5,946 nucleotides of DNA, taken from assembly GCA_945900935.1 (NCBI GenBank), contig CAMDKT010000398.1, forward strand, positions 1 through 5,946, written 5' to 3'. Positions 1 through 5,892 of this stretch are shown in pieces. Both the position numbers and the translations under genes were made by a program. Position 1 is the stretch's first letter. Each line of letters begins with the position of its first letter. The notes under the pieces are model-generated. The model ran no database searches. It was not told the origin of the DNA and saw only the letters and a program-made list of their open reading frames with translations. The DNA comes from Candidatus Sulfopaludibacter sp. SbA3. GTDB lineage: Bacteria; Acidobacteriota; Terriglobia; Bryobacterales; Bryobacteraceae.

Positions 1-92
1 AGCCACGTGATTTTTAGCGCGCCCGGCGTGCGGGAGATCGCAAGCACTTCTTAGCGCTGATCGACTCCGCCGGAAGTATCGGAACAAAATGA
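1..92 (+). pseudogene. Decayed 3' end of a hicA-type toxin gene (cut by window edge)
   Basis: Two short reading frames together resemble the C-terminal half of a HicA mRNA interferase. Frame 1 (1-54) gives SHVIFSAPGVREI and then stops at TAG 52-54. Frame 3 (about 39-92) gives RKHFLALIDSAGSIGTK and stops at TGA 90-92. HicA proteins of one subtype read, from memory, G-S-H-x-I-F-x-x-P-G-V-x-E-I, then a segment like NLQ...KPYQV, then a helix like RQFLALI. The middle segment is absent and the two halves are out of frame, which fits an internal deletion of roughly 40 nt near position 40. The Ser-His pair at 1-6 would contain the catalytic histidine of HicA, so the toxin would be inactive if this reading is right. 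The TGA overlaps the ATG of hicB (ATGA, 89-92), the usual coupled order. The alignment is from memory and the 5' part lies outside the window. Confidence 0.45.
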
Positions 93-454
93 AAACCACA
101 ATGACTCGAAGTCTCGACCAGTACCAGTTTACGGTTCGGCCATTGTCGAAGGAGGAGGGTGGCGGCTATTTGGTGGAGTATCCGGACATACCCGGATGCA
201 TGTCCGACGGCGAGACCATTGCAGAGTCGATCACCAACAGCCGCGAGGCGCTTAGCGATTGCATGGACGTATTCAGGGAATCTGGCAGAAAAATACCAAA
301 GCCCAGCATCGAAGCCGCCCAATGGCGCCAGCGCCTGCCCAGGACTCTCTACTCCAAGCTAACGAAACGGGCCGAATTTGAGGGCGTCAGCATTAACAGC
401 TTGGTAACGGCAATTATCGCTGAAGCAATCGGTGCGAAGCAGGCGCGAAAATAG
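89..454 (+). CDS. hicB: HicB-family antitoxin, apparently orphaned
   Basis: Predicted 121-residue HicB antitoxin of a type II toxin-antitoxin pair. HicB binds and blocks the HicA mRNA interferase and represses its own operon. Residues about 10-70 form the degenerate RNase-H-like domain: GGGYLVEYPDIPGC (24-37) followed by SDGETIAESITNSREAL (39-55) is the family hallmark. Residues about 79-116 (WRQRLPRTLYSKLTKRAEF... SINSLVTAIIAEAIG) fit the C-terminal ribbon-helix-helix DNA-binding domain found in many HicB proteins. Length is normal. The ATG at 89 is preferred over ATG 101 because it overlaps the upstream stop as ATGA and has GGAA at 81-84; 101 has no ribosome site. The upstream toxin gene seems broken, so this antitoxin may persist as a stand-alone regulator or be an early remnant. 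Domain assignment is firm; the orphan state is inferred. Confidence 0.85.
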   Translation: MKTTMTRSLDQYQFTVRPLSKEEGGGYLVEYPDIPGCMSDGETIAESITNSREALSDCMDVFRESGRKIPKPSIEAAQWRQRLPRTLYSKLTKRAEFEGVSINSLVTAIIAEAIGAKQARK

Positions 455-474
455 AAATCAATGCCGCCAAATCC

Positions 475-1770
475 TCACACCTTAGCCGGAACGATATAAG
501 GCGCCCGATACGCCCGCGTCAGCATCTTATTCGCCTCCGGATCGCCCTTCACCGTCCAAGTCTTCTCATCCCAATGCAACGTGCGGCCCAGCCGGTAGGA
601 GACGTTTGCCAAGTGCATCAACACGCACGACATCGCGCCTTCTTCGATCTCCGCATTCAAGTCCGCGCGCTTGCGGCTTCGCACGCCGGCGATAAAGTTC
701 TCGAAGTGGCGGTCACGTTCATTCCGCGACGGACCCGGCGTTTGGTCCCGTCCCATGAAGCTGTAGTACTTGTTGTAGTTGTCGATCACCAGATAACCGT
801 TGGAACCATAAAACGTATTGCCGATCGTGTTTCCGGGCCGCTCACCGTTAATGCCCGCTTCATGGTTGCTGTACCAGTGCCGAGTTTCGAACGTCATCAT
901 CTTGGCCTTGCCGCCAACGTTGAACTCATACGACGCGCTCATCGTATTCGGCGTCTCCTGGTCGTCGTCGAACATGAACTTCCCGCCGATAGCGCTCACC
1001 TTCGTCGGATGCGTCACGCCCAGTCCCCAACGCGCTATATCCACTTCATGAATTCCCTGATTGCCAAAGTCGCCGTTGCCCGTGTCCCAGAACCAGTGCC
1101 AGTTGTAGTGGAATCGATTCTTCGTAAACGGCCGCATCGGCGCGGGCCCGGTCCACATGTCGTAATCAACGCCCGGCGGAACGGGCGAAACCGGCGTCTT
1201 GCCAATCGTGTTGCGCGACTTAAAACACAATCCTCGCGCCATGTAAATTTCGCCGAATTCGCCGTCCTTCATCTTCTGCACGGCTTCCTGCAGGGCCGGT
1301 GAGGAGCGGCTCTGGCTGCCCATCTGCACGATGCGATCGTACTTCCGCGCGGCCGCCACAATCTGCCGGGACTCAAACACGTTATGCGAACAAGGCTTTT
1401 CCACGTAGACGTCCTTGCCCGCTTGGCACGCCCAGATGGTCTGCAGCGTGTGCCAGTGGTTGGGACTGGCAATCGATACGGCGTCGATGTTCTTATCGTC
1501 GAGGACTTTGCGAATGTCGCGGAACACCGGCGGAGCCGTCTTCCCGCGCTTCTGCAATGCGCCGACAAACCGCTCCGAGTGCGAATCGTCCACGTCCACC
1601 AGCCCGGCCAGTTCGACATTCGGTTGGGACGTCCATGCATCCATGTGGCTATTTCCGCGTCCTCCGCAGCCGACCACAGCCACACGGACAGTGTCGTTCG
1701 GACTCTTCGCGGGCCGGACCGTTTGCGCGGCCAGGGCCGTCGAACTCATCAGGAAGTAGCGCCTGTTCAT
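475..1770 (-). CDS. Gfo/Idh/MocA family oxidoreductase with Tat-type signal
   Basis: 431-residue NAD(P)-dependent sugar or cyclitol dehydrogenase of the Gfo/Idh/MocA family. The N-terminus MNRRYFLMSSTALAAQ is a twin-arginine-type signal (R3-R4, F6-L7), so export of the folded, cofactor-bound enzyme is likely, as known for Zymomonas glucose-fructose oxidoreductase. The Rossmann domain begins VRVAVVGCGGRG (28-39). SPNHWH (102-107) and VEKP (123-126) mark the dinucleotide and active-site loops; WDTGNGDFGNQGIHEVD (228-244) carries the conserved His241 of the C-terminal catalytic domain. The start at 1770 is chosen over an in-frame ATG at 1863 because the latter would put 31 unrelated residues before the signal peptide and overlap the neighbouring gene. 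No clear Shine-Dalgarno is seen; the upstream gene ends 20 nt away, suggesting co-transcription and coupled translation. Paired with a DUF1080 gene, a role in 3-oxidation of glycosides is plausible, but the substrate is unknown. Confidence 0.9.
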   Translation of the reverse strand: MNRRYFLMSSTALAAQTVRPAKSPNDTVRVAVVGCGGRGNSHMDAWTSQPNVELAGLVDVDDSHSERFVGALQKRGKTAPPVFRDIRKVLDDKNIDAVSIASPNHWHTLQTIWACQAGKDVYVEKPCSHNVFESRQIVAAARKYDRIVQMGSQSRSSPALQEAVQKMKDGEFGEIYMARGLCFKSRNTIGKTPVSPVPPGVDYDMWTGPAPMRPFTKNRFHYNWHWFWDTGNGDFGNQGIHEVDIARWGLGVTHPTKVSAIGGKFMFDDDQETPNTMSASYEFNVGGKAKMMTFETRHWYSNHEAGINGERPGNTIGNTFYGSNGYLVIDNYNKYYSFMGRDQTPGPSRNERDRHFENFIAGVRSRKRADLNAEIEEGAMSCVLMHLANVSYRLGRTLHWDEKTWTVKGDPEANKMLTRAYRAPYIVPAKV

Positions 1771-1790
1771 GGGTCGATTATACTCGAACG

Positions 1791-2417
1791 CTAAAGCAGC
1801 CGGAACTCTACTTTTCGCAACCCCGCCGCCGTCGAATATGTGGCGAACCCAAGCGGCGTGCAAAGTTCGGTCTCGCCCGCACGCAGACCCACTCTCCGCC
1901 CCGTAACATCGGCGTCAATAACCAGCGTGCCGTCAATCCAGCCGCGGATCCGGCCTTCCGTCACCGCCAGTCGAAACGCGTACCAGCGCCCCTTTACAAA
2001 ATCGCGCGCCGTGGAGGTATCGTTCTCGGAAGCGTCATCGCCATCCAGGCTCGAAAGTCCCACCACTGAGCCGCCCCAGCCGCCGTTGATCCACGTGCAG
2101 AACGAGTCCTTAACGGGAAACGTGATCCCGGCAAAAAAATCATTTCCATCCAGGCGCGCCGCCTCGAACCGGATCTCATAGCGGGAGTTCGGAAACTCGC
2201 CGGTCCACGTGATGCCCGTCATGTGCCCTTTGCCGATGAGAATTGTCGAATCCTTCACGAGTACTTCGCCGCGTGAATGGAACGGCGTTTCCTTCCAGCC
2301 TTTCAGGGTTTTGCCGTCGAATAGCGGGATCCACTCGGCCGCGGCCTGGGCAGCCAGGGCGCCATGCGCTGCGCCGAAGACCGCTGACCCGAATAGGAAC
2401 CGACGCGTGATTGCCAT
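1791..2417 (-). CDS. DUF1080 / 3-keto-disaccharide hydrolase-like exported protein
   Basis: 208-residue protein with a single DUF1080 domain (Pfam 3-keto-disaccharide hydrolase, a concanavalin-like beta-sandwich; often labelled family 16 glycoside hydrolase). MAITRRFLFGSAVFGAAHGALA (1-22) is a Tat-type signal with R5-R6 before F7-L8; cleavage is likely after ALA or AQA. The mature part opens with EWIPLFDGKTLKGWKE (28-43), the standard start of this domain. It continues through YEIRFEAARLDGNDFFAGITF (80-100), the strand pair matching the usual NSGI region, and ends with the closing strand RKVEFRLL (201-208). Characterised relatives cleave 3-keto-glycosides made by Gfo/Idh/MocA dehydrogenases, and such a dehydrogenase lies directly downstream, 20 nt from this stop. 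It is the first gene of the pair, divergent from a TonB-dependent receptor. The Gly/Ser/Asp-rich loop GGWGGSVVGLSSLDGDDAS (112-130) is distinctive. Family assignment is good; enzymatic activity is inferred. Confidence 0.82.
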   Translation of the reverse strand: MAITRRFLFGSAVFGAAHGALAAQAAAEWIPLFDGKTLKGWKETPFHSRGEVLVKDSTILIGKGHMTGITWTGEFPNSRYEIRFEAARLDGNDFFAGITFPVKDSFCTWINGGWGGSVVGLSSLDGDDASENDTSTARDFVKGRWYAFRLAVTEGRIRGWIDGTLVIDADVTGRRVGLRAGETELCTPLGFATYSTAAGLRKVEFRLL

Positions 2418-2484
2418 CGCTTCATTATGTGGGGCGGCCGCGCCCGGCGGGGGCTCTGGTGATCAGCTTGCTATTCTGAAAGCG
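2418..2484. promoter_or_regulatory. Divergent promoter region between the DUF1080 operon and the receptor gene
   Basis: These 67 bases must hold the 5' signals of both divergent transcripts unless they extend into the genes. On the minus strand CATAAT (2424-2429) is one base from the -10 consensus and ends 6 nt before the ATG at 2417. On the plus strand TATTCT (2472-2477) matches four of six -10 positions and ends 7 nt before the ATG at 2485. Neither has a recognisable -35 box, and the centre is very G+C-rich, with an 8-bp palindrome GCGGCCGC at 2434-2441. Neither start codon has a good Shine-Dalgarno; both are preceded by GAAGCG or GAAAGCG. If these -10 boxes are used, the transcripts would be leaderless or nearly so. 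Promoter calls by eye in a high-G+C genome are weak. Confidence 0.3.
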
Positions 2485-5103
2485 ATGCGTCCGGTCGTCC
2501 TCCTCCTCCTCCTCGCGCCCCTCGCCGCCGCGCAAACTTCGTCTTCTGATGGAACCATCCAAGGCGGGGTCAAGGACCGCACCGGTGCCTACGTCCCCTC
2601 CGCGCAAGTCATCGCCCGCAATCAGGCCACCGCGACTGAACGCCGCGCCGCCACCAATAGCGACGGCCAGTACACGCTCCGCGGCCTCCTGCCCGGCGAG
2701 TACGTTATAACCGTCACCGCCCCCGGATTCGCCACCGTCAAAACGGCACCTTTTCCCCTCTCCGTGGGCCAGGTCATCCGCCGCGACATGGATCTCGCGC
2801 CCGCCGGCCTTACCGAAAGCATCGATGTCAAAGAAACTCCCGAAGCCATTGATCTCACCGCCTCCAGCGCCAGCGTCGCCCTGGGCAATGAGCGCATTGA
2901 AGAGGCGCCCGCCCGCAGCCGGAATTATCTGAACTTCGTTCTCGCCGCCCCCGCCGTCGCCCCGTCAGCCGGTTCCAGTTCGCAGCGAACCATGACCGGG
3001 ACCCGCACCCCGCTTGGCGACAGCGGCTTCACCTCCGGCGGCATGCGTCCGCGCAACAACGCCATTCTCATCGATGGCATGGACAATCGCGACGAATCCA
3101 CCGGCGGTAGCCGCGTCGCCGTCGGTCTGGAAATGGTACAGGAGTTTCGCGTCGCCACAGCGGCCTTCGGCGCTGAACTTGGCGGCGCCGCCGGCGGCTT
3201 GCTCAACATGGTCACCCGCTCCGGCGTCAACATCTGGCACGGCGATTTCACCTTTTTTGGGCAAAACGAAATCACCAACGCCCAACAATCCGAAGTGCCC
3301 GCCAACTCGCGGCCCCGCTTCCGTCGCTATCAGCCCGGCGTCTCCGCCAATGGCCCCATCAAGCCCCACCGCACCTTCATCGCCGGTGCCATCGAGTATG
3401 AGTCGGAGTCCGCCGAAGAATGGTCTAACGTTCCCCTCGGCGTTCCCGCTTATCGCGGTCTCTACCCCACCAGCACCCGCGGCACCGAACTGTCGCTGAA
3501 GCTCAACCACCAGGCCGGCGAAAAGGACACTTTCTCCACCCGCTACGCCTTCTCCCGCGGCCGCACCATCGGCGAAGTGCAAGGCCCCGATAACTTCGCC
3601 GACCGCTCCGCCCAAGGCAACAGCCTCACCGCCGACCATTCGCTGGTTGCGAACTGGCTCCGCGTCATTACCCCCGCCATCGTTAACGATGTACGCCTCC
3701 AAGTCGCAGAACGCACGGCGGGGTTAACGCCCAACGGCAGCGGCCCGCTCATCGAGGTGCCGGGCGTCGTCTCATTCGGCGCATTCTATCGGCATGATTC
3801 CGATCGCACCGAGCGCCACTATCAGTTCATCGAGAGTTTCAACGCCGCCGTTCGCGGTCACCGCCTGAGCATCGGCGCTGACGCCCACTGGGTCACCCTC
3901 AACGCCGCCATGCGCCACCGCTACAACGGCATATTCGTCTTCCCAACTCTCGAGCATCTCCGCGAGGGCCGGCCCGATCTCTATATCCAGGCCTTCGGAA
4001 ATCCCAACACCCAAATGGCCACGCTCCCCTTCGGCCTCTGGCTGCAGGACCGCTGGCAACTCCATCCGCGATTGCTCCTCGAAATCGGCGCCCGCTTCGA
4101 CCGCCAACGCATGCCCGCCGGCATCTCAAAGAGCGGCAACAACGTCTCCCCGCGCGCCGGCCTCGCATGGCGCCCCAGCGCCAATCGCCCGCTCGTGATC
4201 CGCGCCGGCTTTGGCCTGTTCTATGATCGCTATCCGCTCGCATGGCTCAACGACGCGCTCCAGAAAAACGGCGTCCAAGGCTTCGAACAATACGGCGCGG
4301 GGGCGGACGCCATTCGCGCCTGGCAACTCCCACGCACCGCCCCCGTACCCGGTCTGCCGCGCTTGGCGTACCGCACAGCGGTTGATTTCCCCTCCACCTA
4401 TAGCCGCAAATTTAGCACCGGTTTCGAATACGGCTTCGGCGCCGACACCTCGCTGAGCGTGGAGGCCAACAGCATTCGCGGCGTTCATCTCCCGCGCACC
4501 CGCCGCTACGAACTGGAGCAGACCGGCCGGTCAAGCTACGAAGGAGTCGCCGTCACGCTCAACCGGCGTTTGAAGAAGGAACTGGCCTACCTAGCCACCT
4601 ACAGTTGGGGCCGCACCCACGATGACGGTTCTGATTTCGATGAGCAACCCAGCGATCCCAACAACATCCGCAAGGACTGGGCACTCTCCCGTCAGCATCA
4701 GTCGAACCGTCTCGCCGTCAGCGCCCTGTTCGAATTCCCGTGGCTCATCGAGCGCCTGTCGATAGCACCCATCTTTACCATCGGTTCCGGCCGTCCGCTC
4801 AACGCGCTGCTCACAACAGACCCCGCCCGAACCGGCGCTTATCCTATCACAGCCCGGCCCTCCGGCATGCCTCGCAACCCCAACCTGGGTCCGGTTACCG
4901 CCAGCCTCGATCTGCGTGTGATGAAGACCATCCCGCTAATGAACGAGCGAGCGGTCCTGCAGTTCGGCGTGGAGAGTTTCAACTTGACCAATCACACCAA
5001 CGCCGAACGGCTCAGCCCATTCTACGGCCTCCCCACCTATCGCGGCATCCTCGAAAGTCTGCCCGCCAGACAGGTTCAGTTTCTTGTGCAGTTCGAGTAC
5101 TAG
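2485..5103 (+). CDS. TonB-dependent receptor, Oar-like, with carboxypeptidase-regulatory-like N-terminal domain
   Basis: 872-residue outer-membrane beta-barrel transporter or adhesin-like receptor. MRPVVLLLLLAPLAAAQ is a Sec signal peptide, cleaved near residue 16. Residues about 23-105 form a carboxypeptidase-regulatory-like beta-sandwich (GTIQGGVKDRTGAYVPSAQV, then DGQYTLRGLLPGEYVITVTAPGF). A plug-like region follows (about 112-248) with NNAILIDGMDN (191-201), GLEMVQEFRV (214-223) and GGAAGGLLNMVTRSGVN (233-249), typical of acidobacterial and myxobacterial Oar-like proteins. The rest is barrel, with alternating strands, FGLWLQDRWQLHPRLLLEIGARFD (516-539) and a C-terminal aromatic-rich strand QVQFLVQFEY. 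No clear TonB box is seen. It is shorter than the 1000-1200 residues common for this group. ATG 2485 is chosen because the signal peptide begins there; an in-frame ATG at 2209 would add 92 unlikely residues antisense to the neighbouring gene. The substrate is unknown; the divergent DUF1080/oxidoreductase operon suggests a carbohydrate or glycoside. Confidence 0.9.
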   Translation: MRPVVLLLLLAPLAAAQTSSSDGTIQGGVKDRTGAYVPSAQVIARNQATATERRAATNSDGQYTLRGLLPGEYVITVTAPGFATVKTAPFPLSVGQVIRRDMDLAPAGLTESIDVKETPEAIDLTASSASVALGNERIEEAPARSRNYLNFVLAAPAVAPSAGSSSQRTMTGTRTPLGDSGFTSGGMRPRNNAILIDGMDNRDESTGGSRVAVGLEMVQEFRVATAAFGAELGGAAGGLLNMVTRSGVNIWHGDFTFFGQNEITNAQQSEVPANSRPRFRRYQPGVSANGPIKPHRTFIAGAIEYESESAEEWSNVPLGVPAYRGLYPTSTRGTELSLKLNHQAGEKDTFSTRYAFSRGRTIGEVQGPDNFADRSAQGNSLTADHSLVANWLRVITPAIVNDVRLQVAERTAGLTPNGSGPLIEVPGVVSFGAFYRHDSDRTERHYQFIESFNAAVRGHRLSIGADAHWVTLNAAMRHRYNGIFVFPTLEHLREGRPDLYIQAFGNPNTQMATLPFGLWLQDRWQLHPRLLLEIGARFDRQRMPAGISKSGNNVSPRAGLAWRPSANRPLVIRAGFGLFYDRYPLAWLNDALQKNGVQGFEQYGAGADAIRAWQLPRTAPVPGLPRLAYRTAVDFPSTYSRKFSTGFEYGFGADTSLSVEANSIRGVHLPRTRRYELEQTGRSSYEGVAVTLNRRLKKELAYLATYSWGRTHDDGSDFDEQPSDPNNIRKDWALSRQHQSNRLAVSALFEFPWLIERLSIAPIFTIGSGRPLNALLTTDPARTGAYPITARPSGMPRNPNLGPVTASLDLRVMKTIPLMNERAVLQFGVESFNLTNHTNAERLSPFYGLPTYRGILESLPARQVQFLVQFEY
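2500..2514 (+). repeat. (CTC)5 trinucleotide tract in the receptor signal peptide
   Basis: Five consecutive CTC codons encode the Leu run (residues 6-10) that forms the hydrophobic core of the receptor's signal peptide. Slippage here would change the core length by whole residues without a frameshift. It may equally be plain codon bias (C-ending Leu codons), since CTC is used heavily elsewhere in this gene. Confidence 0.6.
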
Positions 5104-5633
5104 AGAGCCGGATGCCATACGGGGCGAAACGTCGATAATCGGGTAAGTGTTCGTCGCAGGCTCATCGCGTTGTTCGCCGCCGATTCGACGTCCCAAACAG
5201 TCTGTACGAACTCGGTAAGGCAGGCGTTATAACCGGGTCCTTGTTGAGCGGTGCTTCCTTTCCGCGGCACGATATCCTCGCGAATCTGCTTTTTTCTCGA
5301 TTCCCCCGCCAGCTCGACCAGCTTTCGTTTGGGATCCGGATGAGCCTCAGGACTCAGCGGTACCCGTCCAGGCTTCACTGCGAGATAGTTAGCCAATCCC
5401 TTTGCATCCGCCAACAACCAGGCTTCGATTTCACGCACCGCGACTCGAAACAAAAGGTTGTCATGCTTCGGTACCGGGAGCCAGTCCTCAATGAGCTCGT
5501 TCGGGCAGGTAGCGGAGTCCAAGTCGGTGACCAACAGGAAAGGCTTCCCTTTCGCGGCGGCGTTCCAACCGTGAATTGTCTTTTTCAGGTAACCAAATCC
5601 GCCTCTGCCATACACCGCGCCCACGGCATACAA
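5100..5633 (-). CDS. TOPRIM-like hypothetical protein, probably 5'-truncated
   Basis: 177 residues if read from the TTG at 5633. It belongs to a widespread family of hypothetical proteins, recalled as TOPRIM/DUF4276-like, with VGAVYGRGGFGYLKK (4-18), LLVTDLDSATCP (33-44, with the DxD pair Asp37 and Asp39 as in TOPRIM motifs), LLFRVAVREIEAWLLAD (60-76), REDIVPRKGSTAQQGPGYN (118-136) and a C-terminal basic helix. Relatives, as remembered, are longer by about 30 N-terminal residues that contain a conserved acidic residue. Family-like sequence here continues upstream of the TTG (LQLLKHCGQLYAVGAVYG) until an in-frame TGA at 5670-5672. The frame has no ATG or convincing ribosome site at the front, only TTG 5633 and GTG codons just inside. 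The N-terminus therefore looks lost and the protein may be non-functional. The family has been seen near ATPases and in defence-like settings, but nothing in this window proves such a role. Its stop shares CTAG with the receptor gene. Confidence 0.6.
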   Translation of the reverse strand: MYAVGAVYGRGGFGYLKKTIHGWNAAAKGKPFLLVTDLDSATCPNELIEDWLPVPKHDNLLFRVAVREIEAWLLADAKGLANYLAVKPGRVPLSPEAHPDPKRKLVELAGESRKKQIREDIVPRKGSTAQQGPGYNACLTEFVQTVWDVESAANNAMSLRRTLTRLSTFRPVWHPAL

Positions 5634-5730
5634 TTGGCCACAGTGCTTTAATAATTGTAACGTAACTACTCAGGTAGGCATAACCATGATGCCACTCGCC
5701 GGATCATACTGTCCCCCGGCAAGTGAACCG

Positions 5731-5745
5731 AAATAAAGTTTATTT
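5731..5745. repeat. 15-bp A/T dyad (AAATAAA-G-TTTATTT)
   Basis: Perfect 7-bp inverted arms (5731-5737 and 5739-5745) around a single G. The one-base centre rules out a stable hairpin, so if functional it would be a protein-binding dyad rather than an RNA structure. It lies directly next to the CCGCTG/CAGCGG hairpin. Confidence 0.5.
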
Positions 5746-5747
5746 TT

Positions 5748-5763
5748 CCGCTGGACTCAGCGG
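5748..5763. repeat. 6-bp-stem inverted repeat CCGCTG-GACT-CAGCGG
   Basis: Perfect 6-bp G+C-rich arms (5748-5753 and 5758-5763) around a 4-nt loop. On the plus strand it is preceded, not followed, by a T run (5743-5747); on the minus strand the hairpin is followed by A residues. It therefore does not fit an intrinsic terminator in either direction. It may be an operator, a transposon-end remnant or chance. Confidence 0.45.
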
Positions 5764-5892
5764 GCAGTCGTACCGTACTATGTAATCCATGACGGACATC
5801 CTAGCGGGAGTTTCCTACGTTGAAGCAGAAATAGTTCATAACCTCAATGAATCGAGCGCGTTAGGGGCGAGGCATCGTATATACCACGGAGC

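Larger units (their letters stand above)
5634..5892. other. Non-coding, A+T-richer stretch with dyads
   Basis: About 260 bases without a convincing gene. Composition is visibly more A+T-rich than the preceding genes. All frames are broken by stops; the longest plus-strand reading from an ATG (5789-5896) has 35 codons, no ribosome site and no recognisable product. The minus-strand frame of the TOPRIM-like gene stays open to TGA 5670-5672, so 5634-5669 is probably a further coding remnant of that gene. TACAAT on the minus strand (5654-5659) is -10-like but lacks a -35 partner. The stretch could be the scar of a deletion or of a decayed insertion that removed the start of the gene; no transposase fragment was recognised. 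Confidence 0.4.

Noticed and set aside
150..161. Strong Shine-Dalgarno-like GGAGGAGGG just before a GTG inside hicB
   Set aside because: It encodes the conserved KEEGGG segment of HicB. The GTG at 159 is in another frame whose translation shows no family features.
455..474. Possible terminator between hicB and the convergent oxidoreductase gene
   Set aside because: No hairpin or T run is visible in these 20 bases.
574..1302. Long plus-strand open frame (242 codons) antisense to the oxidoreductase gene
   Set aside because: The opposite strand encodes a clear Gfo/Idh/MocA protein with all its motifs. The plus-strand translation has no recognisable domain and arises from the codon bias of the real gene.
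1771..1863. N-terminal extension of the oxidoreductase from ATG 1863
   Set aside because: It would overlap the end of the DUF1080 gene and place 31 unrelated residues before a good Tat signal peptide.
1299..2069. Plus-strand open frame across the oxidoreductase/DUF1080 junction
   Set aside because: Arg/Pro/Ser-rich translation without any family features, antisense to two well-supported genes.
2209..2484. N-terminal extension of the receptor from ATG 2209
   Set aside because: The extra 92 residues are antisense to the DUF1080 gene and would bury the signal peptide that starts at 2485.
2965..3702. Long minus-strand open frame (245 codons) antisense to the receptor gene
   Set aside because: Gly/Ala/Val-rich low-complexity product, typical of the reverse complement of C-ending codons; no domain and no ribosome site.
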